64,000 nucleotides of DNA from IMCC2047 sp041395865 (GTDB lineage: Bacteria > Pseudomonadota > Gammaproteobacteria > Pseudomonadales > IMCC2047), in assembly GCA_041395865.1 (NCBI GenBank), contig JAWKZQ010000012.1, positions 21,493 to 85,492 on the forward strand, given 5' to 3'. The notes below the pieces were generated by a model that did not search any database, was not told where the DNA came from, and was given only the letters and a program-made list of their open reading frames with translations. A program made the position numbers and the translations under genes. Numbering within the stretch: the first letter of the stretch is position 1; each line of letters starts with the position of its first letter. Shown piece by piece: positions 49,238 through 56,222 of this stretch.

Positions 49238-49242
49238 ATTCA
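49199..49242 (+). repeat. attL: left copy of 44-bp attachment repeat
   Basis: Overlaps the 3' end of functional ssrA; identical to 55848-55891. Confidence 0.95.
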
Positions 49243-49281
49243 CTTAACCTTTTGATTTATAAAGGAAATACCAACTATAGG

Positions 49282-49313
49282 TGGTACAGTTGGTACAAAG
49301 AAGTGGTACAAAA
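49282..49313 (+). repeat. Three TGGTACA(AA) arm-type sites near attL
   Basis: Direct copies at 49282, 49291 and 49304 (TGGTACA, TGGTACAAA, TGGTACAAA). The same motif recurs three times inside attR at 55754, 55766 and 55779. Repeated short direct sites near both ends are typical arm-type binding sites of tyrosine integrases. Confidence 0.65.
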
Positions 49314-49366
49314 CTGCCTCTTCAAATCCTTTAATACCGATTGAATTAAGCCTTAAGTGCAAGTGC

Positions 49367-49398
49367 AAACCCCCGTCATTCCTGACAATGGGGGTTTT
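49367..49398 (+). terminator. Terminator after attL, replacing the ssrA terminator
   Basis: AAACCCCC...GGGGGTTTT stem-loop on the plus strand 130 nt downstream of ssrA; the ancestral ssrA terminator appears to be at 55891-55913, beyond attR. Confidence 0.7.
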
Positions 49399-49437
49399 GT
49401 CTCTTGAAATATTCAAAAATAAATGGGGCGTAGAAAC

Positions 49438-49788
49438 CTATAGCCCTTTCCAGCCCGTTGTTTCAACAGTAACAGGGCGGTTAATCCTGTACTTATCTGC
49501 CTCATTCTCTTCTTTTGTACCGATTATCAAGTGGTATGGGTTGAAGCAATGGGGATTATTACAGGTGTGCCTAACTACGAACCCCTTACGAGCTGGAATA
49601 CGTTTCTTGTTGGCAACCATCCAAGCCAGTCTGTGTAGATATTCCCTCTTATTGGTTTTATTAACACGTATCAGTTTATAGGGGCTGTCTATAGGAGCAG
49701 GCGAGTGTGGTATCCAACAGCCTGTGTGTGTAGTGGTGGCCCTTTCAGACCACCAGTTAAAGGTGTTAGTCATTTGCTCTGCGCTCAT
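49438..49788 (-). CDS. HNH endonuclease
   Basis: 116-residue HNH-type protein with GCWIPHS, YLHRLAWMVANKKRIPARK, and the core VRHTCNNPHCFNPYHLIIGTKEEN: two Cys-x4-Cys-like zinc positions and the catalytic His set. Such free-standing HNH proteins occur in phages and mobile elements as nickases or homing enzymes. Its start overlaps the helicase stop by 4 nt (ATGA-type), so it is the last gene of the replication operon. Confidence 0.85.
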   Translation of the reverse strand: MSAEQMTNTFNWWSERATTTHTGCWIPHSPAPIDSPYKLIRVNKTNKREYLHRLAWMVANKKRIPARKGFVVRHTCNNPHCFNPYHLIIGTKEENEADKYRINRPVTVETTGWKGL

Positions 49789-51077
49789 ACCTTAAACACC
49801 TCTGCTTTTAGTTTCTTTTCATCGTTTAGAAGGTGCGTTCCTGTAGGTAGTACATAAACTGTATGTTTCTGCCCTCTCTGCTCTGGCCTTTTGTCCCACT
49901 TAGTAGCTCCATGATGGTGCTGTAGGTAAGTAGCTATAGTTCTAGGCTTAACGTCTACTCGCTCTTCAAGGTCTTTAAGACTTACCGCTATCCTCTCTTC
50001 TAAAAACTCATCTACTCGTACCTTCCACTCGGGCTTTGAGGCTTCAATCACTTCTTGTTTAGTGTCGGTTAAGGGGGCATTAACGCTCCACTCACTAACC
50101 TTCACAATTGGGCCTACGTTCTTTAATAACCAGTTAGCTATTGAGTCGATAGCGTAGGCTTCTTGATCGTTTAGCCATTCGCTGTACTTGCGACCAAATC
50201 CTTTTGTTTCTTCTGCGTTCTCTTTGTGTTCTACACGGAAAATACTAAACCGCCTGTCATCTCCTTCAATAGGAAATGGAAGATCAGCGTTAGAACAGAT
50301 TGCCACTTTCGAGTAACAGTTGAACCGCTCTATATCCGAGCCTTTACGCTCTCCCGCCTGCTCAATATCGCTGATATAAAGTTTTAACTGGTTAGCAAAT
50401 TTAAGGGGGTTGTCTACGTTCTTTACCTCTTCAATACCAACTAACACGGTATCCATCCAGACCGCATTAAAACCGCCGACAACCGCTTTATGATTGGCTG
50501 TGATATAGCAGTTTGACTCTCCTACGAGTTTCTTTGCTGTCTGTAAAAACAAACTTTTGCCTGTACCTTGAGGCCCAATAAGGACAGGAGCCCAGCTTTT
50601 CTTTTCAGGGTGGAATACAAGCATGTATAACCATTTAAGAATGTGTAGACGCTCTTTCTCGCTGGGAAACATACGCTCTAGTAGTTCAAGGAATGGACTA
50701 ATATCTTTGCCCACTTCAATCAACCAGTCAGGCTTACGCCAGTTGTTTAGATAGTTGTATCCTTGCTTCTCAATTACCGCGTAAGAGGAGGTAAACCAAT
50801 TCTCTACTGGCTGAGGGATATAAGTTTTATTGCGGCAAACGGTGAACAGGCTTTCCCTCTGCACCTGTGTAAAGGCTTCCGCTATAGCCTGACTATCTGC
50901 TATACCTCCTAAGCCTGCTCTTGTTAGACAGTGTCTGAGGGCCAGATCAGGGGTCATAGGTGCTGCGTTAGTACAGCGTGTGTCTACAATGTTTCTCTTA
51001 TCTTGTGCACTATCTAGTTGGACATACCGCCCAACAATCATTTTTATTAACAGGTCTTTATTTGCGATCAGTTCCAT
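49785..51077 (-). CDS. Superfamily-3-type replicative helicase (DUF5906/phage D5-like)
   Basis: 430-residue AAA+ helicase. Walker A GPQGTGKS (residues 168-175), Walker B-like DTVLVGIEEVKN, motif C KVAICSNAD and the arginine-finger GDDRRFS, followed by a C-terminal winged-helix part (LEERVDVKPRTIATYLQHH). No primase domain is present ahead of the helicase, unlike P4 alpha or typical phage primase-helicases. Start overlaps the upstream 59-residue gene by 20 nt. Probably unwinds the element's own origin, with the iteron array upstream. Confidence 0.85.
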   Translation of the reverse strand: MELIANKDLLIKMIVGRYVQLDSAQDKRNIVDTRCTNAAPMTPDLALRHCLTRAGLGGIADSQAIAEAFTQVQRESLFTVCRNKTYIPQPVENWFTSSYAVIEKQGYNYLNNWRKPDWLIEVGKDISPFLELLERMFPSEKERLHILKWLYMLVFHPEKKSWAPVLIGPQGTGKSLFLQTAKKLVGESNCYITANHKAVVGGFNAVWMDTVLVGIEEVKNVDNPLKFANQLKLYISDIEQAGERKGSDIERFNCYSKVAICSNADLPFPIEGDDRRFSIFRVEHKENAEETKGFGRKYSEWLNDQEAYAIDSIANWLLKNVGPIVKVSEWSVNAPLTDTKQEVIEASKPEWKVRVDEFLEERIAVSLKDLEERVDVKPRTIATYLQHHHGATKWDKRPEQRGQKHTVYVLPTGTHLLNDEKKLKAEVFKV

Positions 51078-51237
51078 TAGGTTTACCTTCAGTAATTTCA
51101 GTAGTCAGGTGTTTAATTGCAATCTCTATAACTTGTGCGTTAGTAAGGGGGTGTTTGTAATCAGGGGACAGACGACGGCTTAGCTTTTTCAGCTTGTCGA
51201 ATGTTTCAGGAAGGAAGGTAATTTCTCGTCGTATCAT
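51058..51237 (-). CDS. Small DNA-binding-like protein
   Basis: 59 residues beginning MIRREITFLPETFDKLKKLS from the ATG at 51237, which has AAGGAAAA upstream. The beta-strand then two helices layout (ITFLPETFDKLKKLSRRL...TNAQVIEIAIKHL) suits a ribbon-helix-helix repressor/copy-control protein. It overlaps the helicase start and sits next to the iterons; a role as replication regulator is inference. Confidence 0.6.
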   Translation of the reverse strand: MIRREITFLPETFDKLKKLSRRLSPDYKHPLTNAQVIEIAIKHLTTEITEGKPNGTDRK

Positions 51238-51342
51238 TAGTTTTCCTTGGGTTAAATCAGAACAAAGGCTATTGCAGCCAGAGTGATATAGAAGTAAATA
51301 TCTAGAGCGGTATTCAGTAGTTTCATTAGTCATTTCTCCAAA

Positions 51343-51516
51343 CCCGACACAAAAGCCGACACATAACCCGACAGATAGCGGATAATGTATCAGCATATAA
51401 GTGTATGATTTATAAAGGTTTTTATTTTAAACCCGACACATAACCCGACAGATAAAAATGGCTAGTGTCGGGCTGTAGGCCCCGTCATTACTGGGTTTTT
51501 GCTAAAAGCCGACAGA
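51343..51516. repeat. Iteron-like array of CCGACA repeats
   Basis: Seven copies of CCGACA(C/G)A: 51344, 51356, 51368, 51433, 51445, 51509 direct and one inverted at 51465-51472. The three clusters have 12-bp internal steps, and the first and second clusters are 65 bp apart. The 24-bp block around 51356-51379 repeats at 51433-51456. No gene occupies 51238-51619. Adjacent to helicase and RHH-like genes, it looks like a replication origin or operator region. Confidence 0.7.
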
Positions 51517-51619
51517 TTAGCGGCTGTGTTATCCACCATGTATGTGACAAAACACATAAACACAGGGGAAAATAGCCCAGAGGGCTCGTGTCTGACTCTC
51601 AGAAATAGGAGGGGTGGTT

Positions 51620-51760
51620 CTAGGTGTTGGTGTCTTTTAAGCTCTGTAACACCCTGTCCAGATATGTGCTACTCACATTCAAAGAGCTGAGGATTTCCTC
51701 ATAGGAATACCCTGCTTTAAGCATATATTTAATACGCTCGATCATAAGCTTATCGTGCAT
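51620..51760 (-). CDS. 46-residue HTH-like protein
   Basis: Reads MHDKLMIERIKYMLKAGYSY then EEILSSLNVSSTYLDRVLQS, the layout of a short helix-turn-helix. The ATG overlaps the end of the upstream 116-residue gene, suggesting coupled translation. Not recognised as a named family. Confidence 0.55.
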   Translation of the reverse strand: MHDKLMIERIKYMLKAGYSYEEILSSLNVSSTYLDRVLQSLKDTNT

Positions 51761-52100
51761 TAGCTTCCCTTTTAGGGGGGTTATCAATAAAGCCGTCAAT
51801 CCTTTTAGTTAAATCCCTAAGCTGCCACATGCCTGAACAGCCTTTCTCGATAGCTTGTTTAGACCCATAGGGAAGCCGCACCCAATCCATTACACCAATC
51901 ATTTCTGTTAGGGTATGCGGGAGCTTCTTAATCAATACACCTCTGTATTCCAACATACCGCGTCCATTCCCTTTAGGCGCATCCTCTAAAACAATCTCAG
52001 GGTCATAGTGGTAAACAATGCCTTTCTCTCTGCATTGCCTACGCACCTCTTCTTCTGCGTGTCTTAATTGGATGGTTGTTCTTGGTTCATCATCTCTCAT
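51750..52100 (-). CDS. Hypothetical element protein (116 residues)
   Basis: Starts MRDDEPRTTIQLRHAEEEVR; charged, soluble, no recognised domain; contains MLEYRGVLIKKLPHTLTEMIG and a C-terminal TKRIDGFIDNPPKRE. It lies 2 nt from the next gene upstream and overlaps the 46-residue gene. Probably element-specific. Confidence 0.6.
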   Translation of the reverse strand: MRDDEPRTTIQLRHAEEEVRRQCREKGIVYHYDPEIVLEDAPKGNGRGMLEYRGVLIKKLPHTLTEMIGVMDWVRLPYGSKQAIEKGCSGMWQLRDLTKRIDGFIDNPPKREANAR

Positions 52101-52102
52101 TG

Positions 52103-52390
52103 TTACGCCTCAAATAACATTCCCAGGGTTTGCCTGTGTTGCCTTCTCATTTCCTGCCCTTCTGGGCTCCAATACAACAGAGGGTCAGTTTTAGAAAGGC
52201 TTTCCCATTGCTTAGCGTTAAGGGGTGTATTAGCCATTTGTAGAAGTCTTTGCTTCCTTTCTAGTTCTTCTGTTTTTAATTGTTGTTCATGCGTATTGTT
52301 TCGAGAGCTAGCCTTTTTCTCTTTCTGTTCTGCTAGTTCTTGAAAATAAGTTTTCTCCCTGACGCCCTCAGAGTTAAATAAACTGCTCAT
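52103..52390 (-). CDS. Hypothetical element protein (95 residues)
   Basis: Reads MSSLFNSEGVREKTYFQELAEQ; N-terminal half predicted coiled-coil or helical (EQKEKKASSRNNTHEQQLKT), C-terminal half WESLSKTDPLLYWSPEGQEM. Unrecognised. Its start codon overlaps the stop of the upstream 75-residue gene (TAATG). Confidence 0.6.
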   Translation of the reverse strand: MSSLFNSEGVREKTYFQELAEQKEKKASSRNNTHEQQLKTEELERKQRLLQMANTPLNAKQWESLSKTDPLLYWSPEGQEMRRQHRQTLGMLFEA

Positions 52391-52617
52391 TATTCTTTTC
52401 CTTTTAGTTGCGTAGGTTTTATTTGATGTTTGTGTAAAAACTTCCCGATACGTACAGCATTCCAGCTAGCGCCAGAAGGCATATACAGTCCTTGTGTGTT
52501 TAGTTCTTCCGCTATTTCTTTATTCGTTAGATATTGATCTAACAGCCCCTCAAGCACTGGCTGTGTTTTCTCCAGATGAGCGTAAGCCCGCAATGAAGCG
52601 CGAGTAGTTCTAGTCAT
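52390..52617 (-). CDS. Small HTH protein resembling recombinase DNA-binding domain
   Basis: 75 residues with LLDQYLTNKEIAEELNTQGL and MPSGASWNAVRIGKFLHKHQ, the pattern (new-codon-then-W) seen in the DNA-binding part of serine recombinases and invertases, but no catalytic domain. It starts the tight four-gene run 52617-51620. Confidence 0.65.
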   Translation of the reverse strand: MTRTTRASLRAYAHLEKTQPVLEGLLDQYLTNKEIAEELNTQGLYMPSGASWNAVRIGKFLHKHQIKPTQLKGKE

Positions 52618-52846
52618 AATGTTTCCTGTTGATAGCGTATGGCCCTATGGGCTAACGCAGATTAGATAAGTTGAAATGTCACAAGGGCAGATAACGCCCC
52701 TGAAACGATAAAACAGAGGAGATAAAAGAATTTCATTTCTTAGATGTTATTTAAGAATTAAGAAGGAGAGAGAGAGAAAGAGAGAGAGAAGGTATTGCTT
52801 AGGTATTTCTTAAATATTTCTTATAATATTCCTAGTGTATATTTAT

Positions 52847-52975
52847 ATATACTGGAAAAATGACCATTTTGCTGCATAAATTTTAATTATTTTTCCTTTT
52901 CTTTTCCTCCCCTATACCTATATAGACTGGAAAAATGGCAAAAAGTTCACATCTTTTTTAATTATTTTTTATACA
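52847..52975. repeat. 75-bp imperfect tandem repeat in an AT-rich gap
   Basis: The gap 52618-53088 has no gene. TATA(T/G)ACTGGAAAAATG at about 52847 recurs at 52922, and TTTTAATTATTTTT at 52881 recurs at 52956, both exactly 75 bp apart. A GA-rich tract (52764-52793) and TATAAT-like strings also occur. This may be the promoter/regulatory region for the small-gene operon on one side, or another replication-related site. Confidence 0.55.
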
Positions 52976-53088
52976 TCTCTTGATAAACCAAATAAAACAA
53001 GGTATCATCAGCGAAGCTGTATTGTTAAATTCTATCCTACCTAGTAGGGTAGCCTAGGTTAATAACAGAAAACCCCCTACACGGCCTC

Positions 53089-53802
53089 TCAGAGGCTCTC
53101 AGGCATATGTTTAGCCTGTGTTCTACACCTATCTCTCACCCGCTTAACAGTAACAGGGGTAAATTGCTTCCCTCTGCTAGTAACGATATTCCTATTATTC
53201 AACCAGTCAGCAATAGCTTGTAATGTTTCACAGCCTTCCTCTCTGGCTGTCTCAATTTCCTTAAACACTTCCTTGGCCCATTCGTTAGCTTTCGCTTCTT
53301 TCACTGCGTTCCCTTTCTTACTGGCGGCCTTAGTGTCAATACGTGAGCGCATAGCCTTTAGGTCAGGATTCCCTAGCTTCACCCCCTGCCTCTTCTTAGC
53401 GGCTAAAGCTGCCTTCGTCCTTTCAGACGCCATCTTCCTTTCATACTGAGCAAAGACAGACATAAACTGAATCATTGTCTCATTAGCCTCTGGCATATCA
53501 GCACATACAAACCTAATACCGCTTTTCTGTAATACAGCTATAAACTCAATATCCCTACTAATCCTGTCCAGCTTCGCCACCACCAACCTAGATCGAGTGA
53601 GCCTACAGGTACGCAGTGCGTCAGCTAATACTGCCCTGTCGTTCTTCCCCCCACTCTGCACCTCCTTAAACTCCTTAACAATCTCTAGACCTTGAGCCTC
53701 ACAATATCCCCTTGCTACTTCTTGTTGGGCTTCTAAACCTAACCCACTCAACCCCTGCTTATTCGTACTGACGCGGTAATAACATACAGCCTTAGCATTC
53801 AT
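53089..53802 (-). CDS. Serine recombinase (resolvase family)
   Basis: Site-specific recombinase of about 237 residues. N-terminal resolvase domain with catalytic Ser in CYYRVSTNKQ, KLDRISRD and YERKMASERTKAALAAKK, followed by a basic linker and a C-terminal DNA-binding stretch LQAIADWLNNRNIVTSRGKQ. I use the ATG at 53802 because AGGAG is 7 nt upstream; a second ATG 6 nt earlier is too close to it. It is probably for dimer resolution or inversion rather than integration, since a tyrosine integrase is also present. Confidence 0.9.
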   Translation of the reverse strand: MNAKAVCYYRVSTNKQGLSGLGLEAQQEVARGYCEAQGLEIVKEFKEVQSGGKNDRAVLADALRTCRLTRSRLVVAKLDRISRDIEFIAVLQKSGIRFVCADMPEANETMIQFMSVFAQYERKMASERTKAALAAKKRQGVKLGNPDLKAMRSRIDTKAASKKGNAVKEAKANEWAKEVFKEIETAREEGCETLQAIADWLNNRNIVTSRGKQFTPVTVKRVRDRCRTQAKHMPESL

Positions 53803-53839
53803 TATCATTCTCCTTAATGTTCGTTAAACGGAATGATAA
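53802..53839. promoter_or_regulatory. Inverted repeat overlapping resolvase start
   Basis: TTATCATTC at 53802-53810 and GAATGATAA at 53831-53839 (9-bp arms, 20-bp gap), covering the start codon and ribosome-binding site. It looks like an autorepressor or resolution site. Confidence 0.5.
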
Positions 53840-54025
53840 ATACAGCCAACAATTAGAACAAGAGTTTTCCCCATGAAAATCAAAACCTTATTTCCAGTCA
53901 GTTTTAAGGGGGTAGGAGGGGGGTGTCGGGGCCTCTGCTAGTATGCAAGCCTGCTTAGAAATTTCTAGCAGAAAATAGTGGAATCAACCCACCTGCCAGA
54001 TATTCGCCCTCAGATATTGGACAGT

Positions 54026-54208
54026 CTAGCGCCTCAACTTGTCACACTCATCAGAGGATAAGAAACGACGGTCTGGATCGGACGTGCAGAGAAACTCGAT
54101 CTTGCCAGCCCACCTGTCGTACCTAGTGTCAAAGGACACCACCTCATACCGAAACATCCACGCGCCAATAATGGCGACTACAACAATTGCAACAGCTATA
54201 TATTTCAT
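54026..54208 (-). CDS. Small single-pass membrane protein
   Basis: 60 residues: one hydrophobic helix (YIAVAIVVVAIIGAWMF) then a short charged part ending with two Cys (FLCTSDPDRRFLSSDECDK). The ATG at 54208 has AGGAG five nt upstream. No family recognised. Confidence 0.55.
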   Translation of the reverse strand: MKYIAVAIVVVAIIGAWMFRYEVVSFDTRYDRWAGKIEFLCTSDPDRRFLSSDECDKLRR

Positions 54209-54474
54209 GCTCACTCCTTGAGAGTTGTTTTAGCAATACCAGCAAGACCGCTCTAATTTTCAGATAAGTCTTTGAAATAAGTGTTATTTTTTACTTTTAA
54301 ATAATGCACTTGCCAAAAACCAATAATAGGGTAGCATCTTCCTCAAGGCACAACATATAGTGCTATTTGTTGGAAAAGAAACCACCGAGTCACGAGAAGA
54401 CTAAAGGAAAAGGATAAGAGGGGACACAAGATTGGAACCAAACTATCGAAAAAATTTATTAAGGAACATTTGTA

Positions 54475-54591
54475 ATGTTAGAAAAACTAATTCAGCTTGC
54501 TGGGGTAATAAAAAGCATTGATGCCACTCTTGCGACAATTTTTGTAGTTGGTCTAGGTTTCCTGGTCCTCATCATGGCTCTAGCAAAATGA
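54475..54591 (+). CDS. 38-residue hydrophobic peptide
   Basis: Plus-strand frame MLEKLIQLAGVIKSIDATLA then TIFVVGLGFLVLIMALAK, preceded by AAGGAAC. It is one predicted membrane helix with a charged N terminus, a shape seen in small membrane toxins or regulators. It ends just before the integrase stop. May not be expressed. Confidence 0.4.
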   Translation: MLEKLIQLAGVIKSIDATLATIFVVGLGFLVLIMALAK

Positions 54592-54600
54592 TTAGGTCAT

Positions 54601-55737
54601 TTAGCTTGTAGCGCCCTCAAGGTCTTTGTAGTCAATCTGATCTAATGTCTCGAAGAGAACATTAAGGGGAGCCCCTCCGGCATACACCCCGTAAGACATT
54701 GTTTGTAATTCATGCCCTAGAATATCAGCAGCTATTGGCTCCGGTATCCCTTGGTTTTTAAACTGAGTGGCTACAGTCTTTCTCAGGGAGTGAAACACTT
54801 TCTCGGGCCCAAAGCCTAACTCCCTCTTGAGGCGACCAAAGCGTTTACCGATAGCACTGGAACGCTCTTTATATTTGTTTGTGGTGGGGGTGTGTATTAG
54901 ATACCCCCCTCTTTCTTGAAGCCTTAATACCAGTGCGTGTATTTGAAGATGGACAGGTACGGTTCTGCCTTGCCCCGCTGCTGTCTTAGCGTTCCTAATA
55001 ATAAAGAACACCCGCTCCTTTCCTTCATGCTCATAAGGTAGAACGTCCTCTGCTGTAAGCTGGCAAAGCTCTTCAATCCTACACCCTGTATACGCCCCTA
55101 ATAGGAAGAGGTTGGACAACTCCTCATCTTCTATATTTCGATAGATCAGTAGTATTTCGTCATCAGAGAATGGCTGTCTTTTCATACGCCTAGTTAAAGG
55201 CATCTCCACTTCTGAGAAATAGTTAGGAGGGGGAGCGTAGCCTTTACGTATAAGCCAGCTCATATACTTACTGGCGCAATTAACATATTTCTCTAGGGTG
55301 CGTGATGCTGGAGGATGCTCTAGCTCTTGATAACTGTCTACCCAGCCTTGAACTACCCTCTGTGTAATCCTGTTATGAATAACGGGGAATCGCTTAAACA
55401 TGTGATTCTCTAGGCTTCTCACATGGTCAGCAATAGACCGCTCTTTTAGGTGGGCTAGCTGGGCTTGCTTGTACTCTTCTAAGTGAGCATCAACCGCAAT
55501 CCCTATCGTCCTCCTAGGACGCTCAGGGGCCGCTATAAACTTAACCTGCTCTCTAGCATCTAGAATCTTATGTTCCCAATCAGACAAATAGGACAGAGCT
55601 TTAGCGTCTGCTTCTGGCCTGCTCACCTTCCCTAATGAAACTTTAAATTCCCTCTGCCCGATGATGTGCCTAACATCTGGAGGAACCCCTTTTCGGAGTT
55701 TATAGACACCTGTTTTAGAAACGCTGAGCCCTTTCAT
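54601..55737 (-). CDS. Tyrosine-type integrase
   Basis: Phage integrase family recombinase that inserts the element into ssrA. 378 residues from the ATG at 55737; an N-terminal SAM-like arm-binding domain, then the catalytic set Arg (YTGCRIEELCQL), Lys (NAKTAAGQGRTVP), His-x2-Arg (HSLRKTV), His (LGHEL) and Tyr (SYGVYAGGAP). A longer frame to 55806 would cross the arm-type repeats at 55754-55787, so I reject it. It lies just inside attR, the usual place. Confidence 0.93.
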   Translation of the reverse strand: MKGLSVSKTGVYKLRKGVPPDVRHIIGQREFKVSLGKVSRPEADAKALSYLSDWEHKILDAREQVKFIAAPERPRRTIGIAVDAHLEEYKQAQLAHLKERSIADHVRSLENHMFKRFPVIHNRITQRVVQGWVDSYQELEHPPASRTLEKYVNCASKYMSWLIRKGYAPPPNYFSEVEMPLTRRMKRQPFSDDEILLIYRNIEDEELSNLFLLGAYTGCRIEELCQLTAEDVLPYEHEGKERVFFIIRNAKTAAGQGRTVPVHLQIHALVLRLQERGGYLIHTPTTNKYKERSSAIGKRFGRLKRELGFGPEKVFHSLRKTVATQFKNQGIPEPIAADILGHELQTMSYGVYAGGAPLNVLFETLDQIDYKDLEGATS

Positions 55738-55753
55738 GCCACAAAGAATAGCA

Positions 55754-55787
55754 GGTACAAAGACTTGGTACAAAAAACTGGTACAAA
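55754..55787 (+). repeat. Three GGTACAAA arm-type sites near attR
   Basis: Copies at 55754, 55766 and 55779, 12-13 bp apart, all in the same direction as the attL set. Confidence 0.65.
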
Positions 55788-55847
55788 AACTTTTCCTCCC
55801 CCACAAAGAGAAAATTTATTATTCTTATATTTCAATAGCTTATATCA

Positions 55848-55891
55848 GACTGACGGACGCGGGTTCAACTCCCGCCGCCTCCACCAATTCA
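55848..55891 (+). repeat. attR: right copy of 44-bp attachment repeat
   Basis: Identical to 49199-49242; the truncated remnant of the original ssrA 3' end. Confidence 0.95.
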
Positions 55892-55913
55892 AAGGCTGCA
55901 TCCAGCAGCCTTT
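55891..55913 (+). terminator. Original ssrA terminator, displaced
   Basis: AAAGGCTGC-ATCCA-GCAGCCTTT then ATC, directly after the attR repeat. It sits where the ssrA terminator would be without the element. Confidence 0.7.
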
Positions 55914-56222
55914 ATCTCATCAACCACCTGCAATTCCCCAACATTCCGTTTGATCAGGTCGCGCTCGTATCAAACAAGCGGCCTTCAGGCCTTAAAATAA
56001 ATCTAACACTTCGCCTTCTCACGTATCGAATAGACTAATCCGTATTTAGGTTTGCAATTTTGAGGCGCGTTAAACATTATCTCGTATACTCATTCTGGTA
56101 GCGCCATCTAAACTAAAGATGGCCGAGTGAAAAGTTTGGTCTAGGAAAGCCCAAAAAAACGCTTAAAAATTTATCGGCCGGCACGCCTTGATGGCTCTGC
56201 CGGTTATGGAGAGGTGATCGTT

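Larger units (their letters stand above)
49199..55891. mobile_element. Small integrative element in ssrA
   Basis: About 6.65 kb between two identical 44-bp repeats (49199-49242 and 55848-55891) that begin GACTGACGGACGCGGGTTCA and cover the tmRNA 3' end plus ATTCA. It holds a tyrosine integrase beside the right repeat, a serine recombinase, a superfamily-3 helicase, an HNH endonuclease and at least seven very small genes, nearly all on the minus strand. Composition is clearly more AT-rich than the host. There are no structural phage, conjugation or restriction/defence genes that I can see. It resembles satellite-like or plasmid-derived integrative elements. Confidence 0.9.

Noticed and set aside
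51238..51396. N-terminal extension of the 59-residue element gene
   Set aside because: The ATG at 51237 has a good ribosome-binding site, and the extension overlaps the iterons with a low-complexity sequence.
55738..55806. Longer N terminus for the integrase
   Set aside because: Would encode the arm-type repeats; no ribosome-binding site at that TTG.
49199..55891. CRISPR or known defence locus in the element
   Set aside because: No spaced 25-40-bp repeats, Cas, restriction or Abi proteins; the regular repeats are iterons and arm sites.
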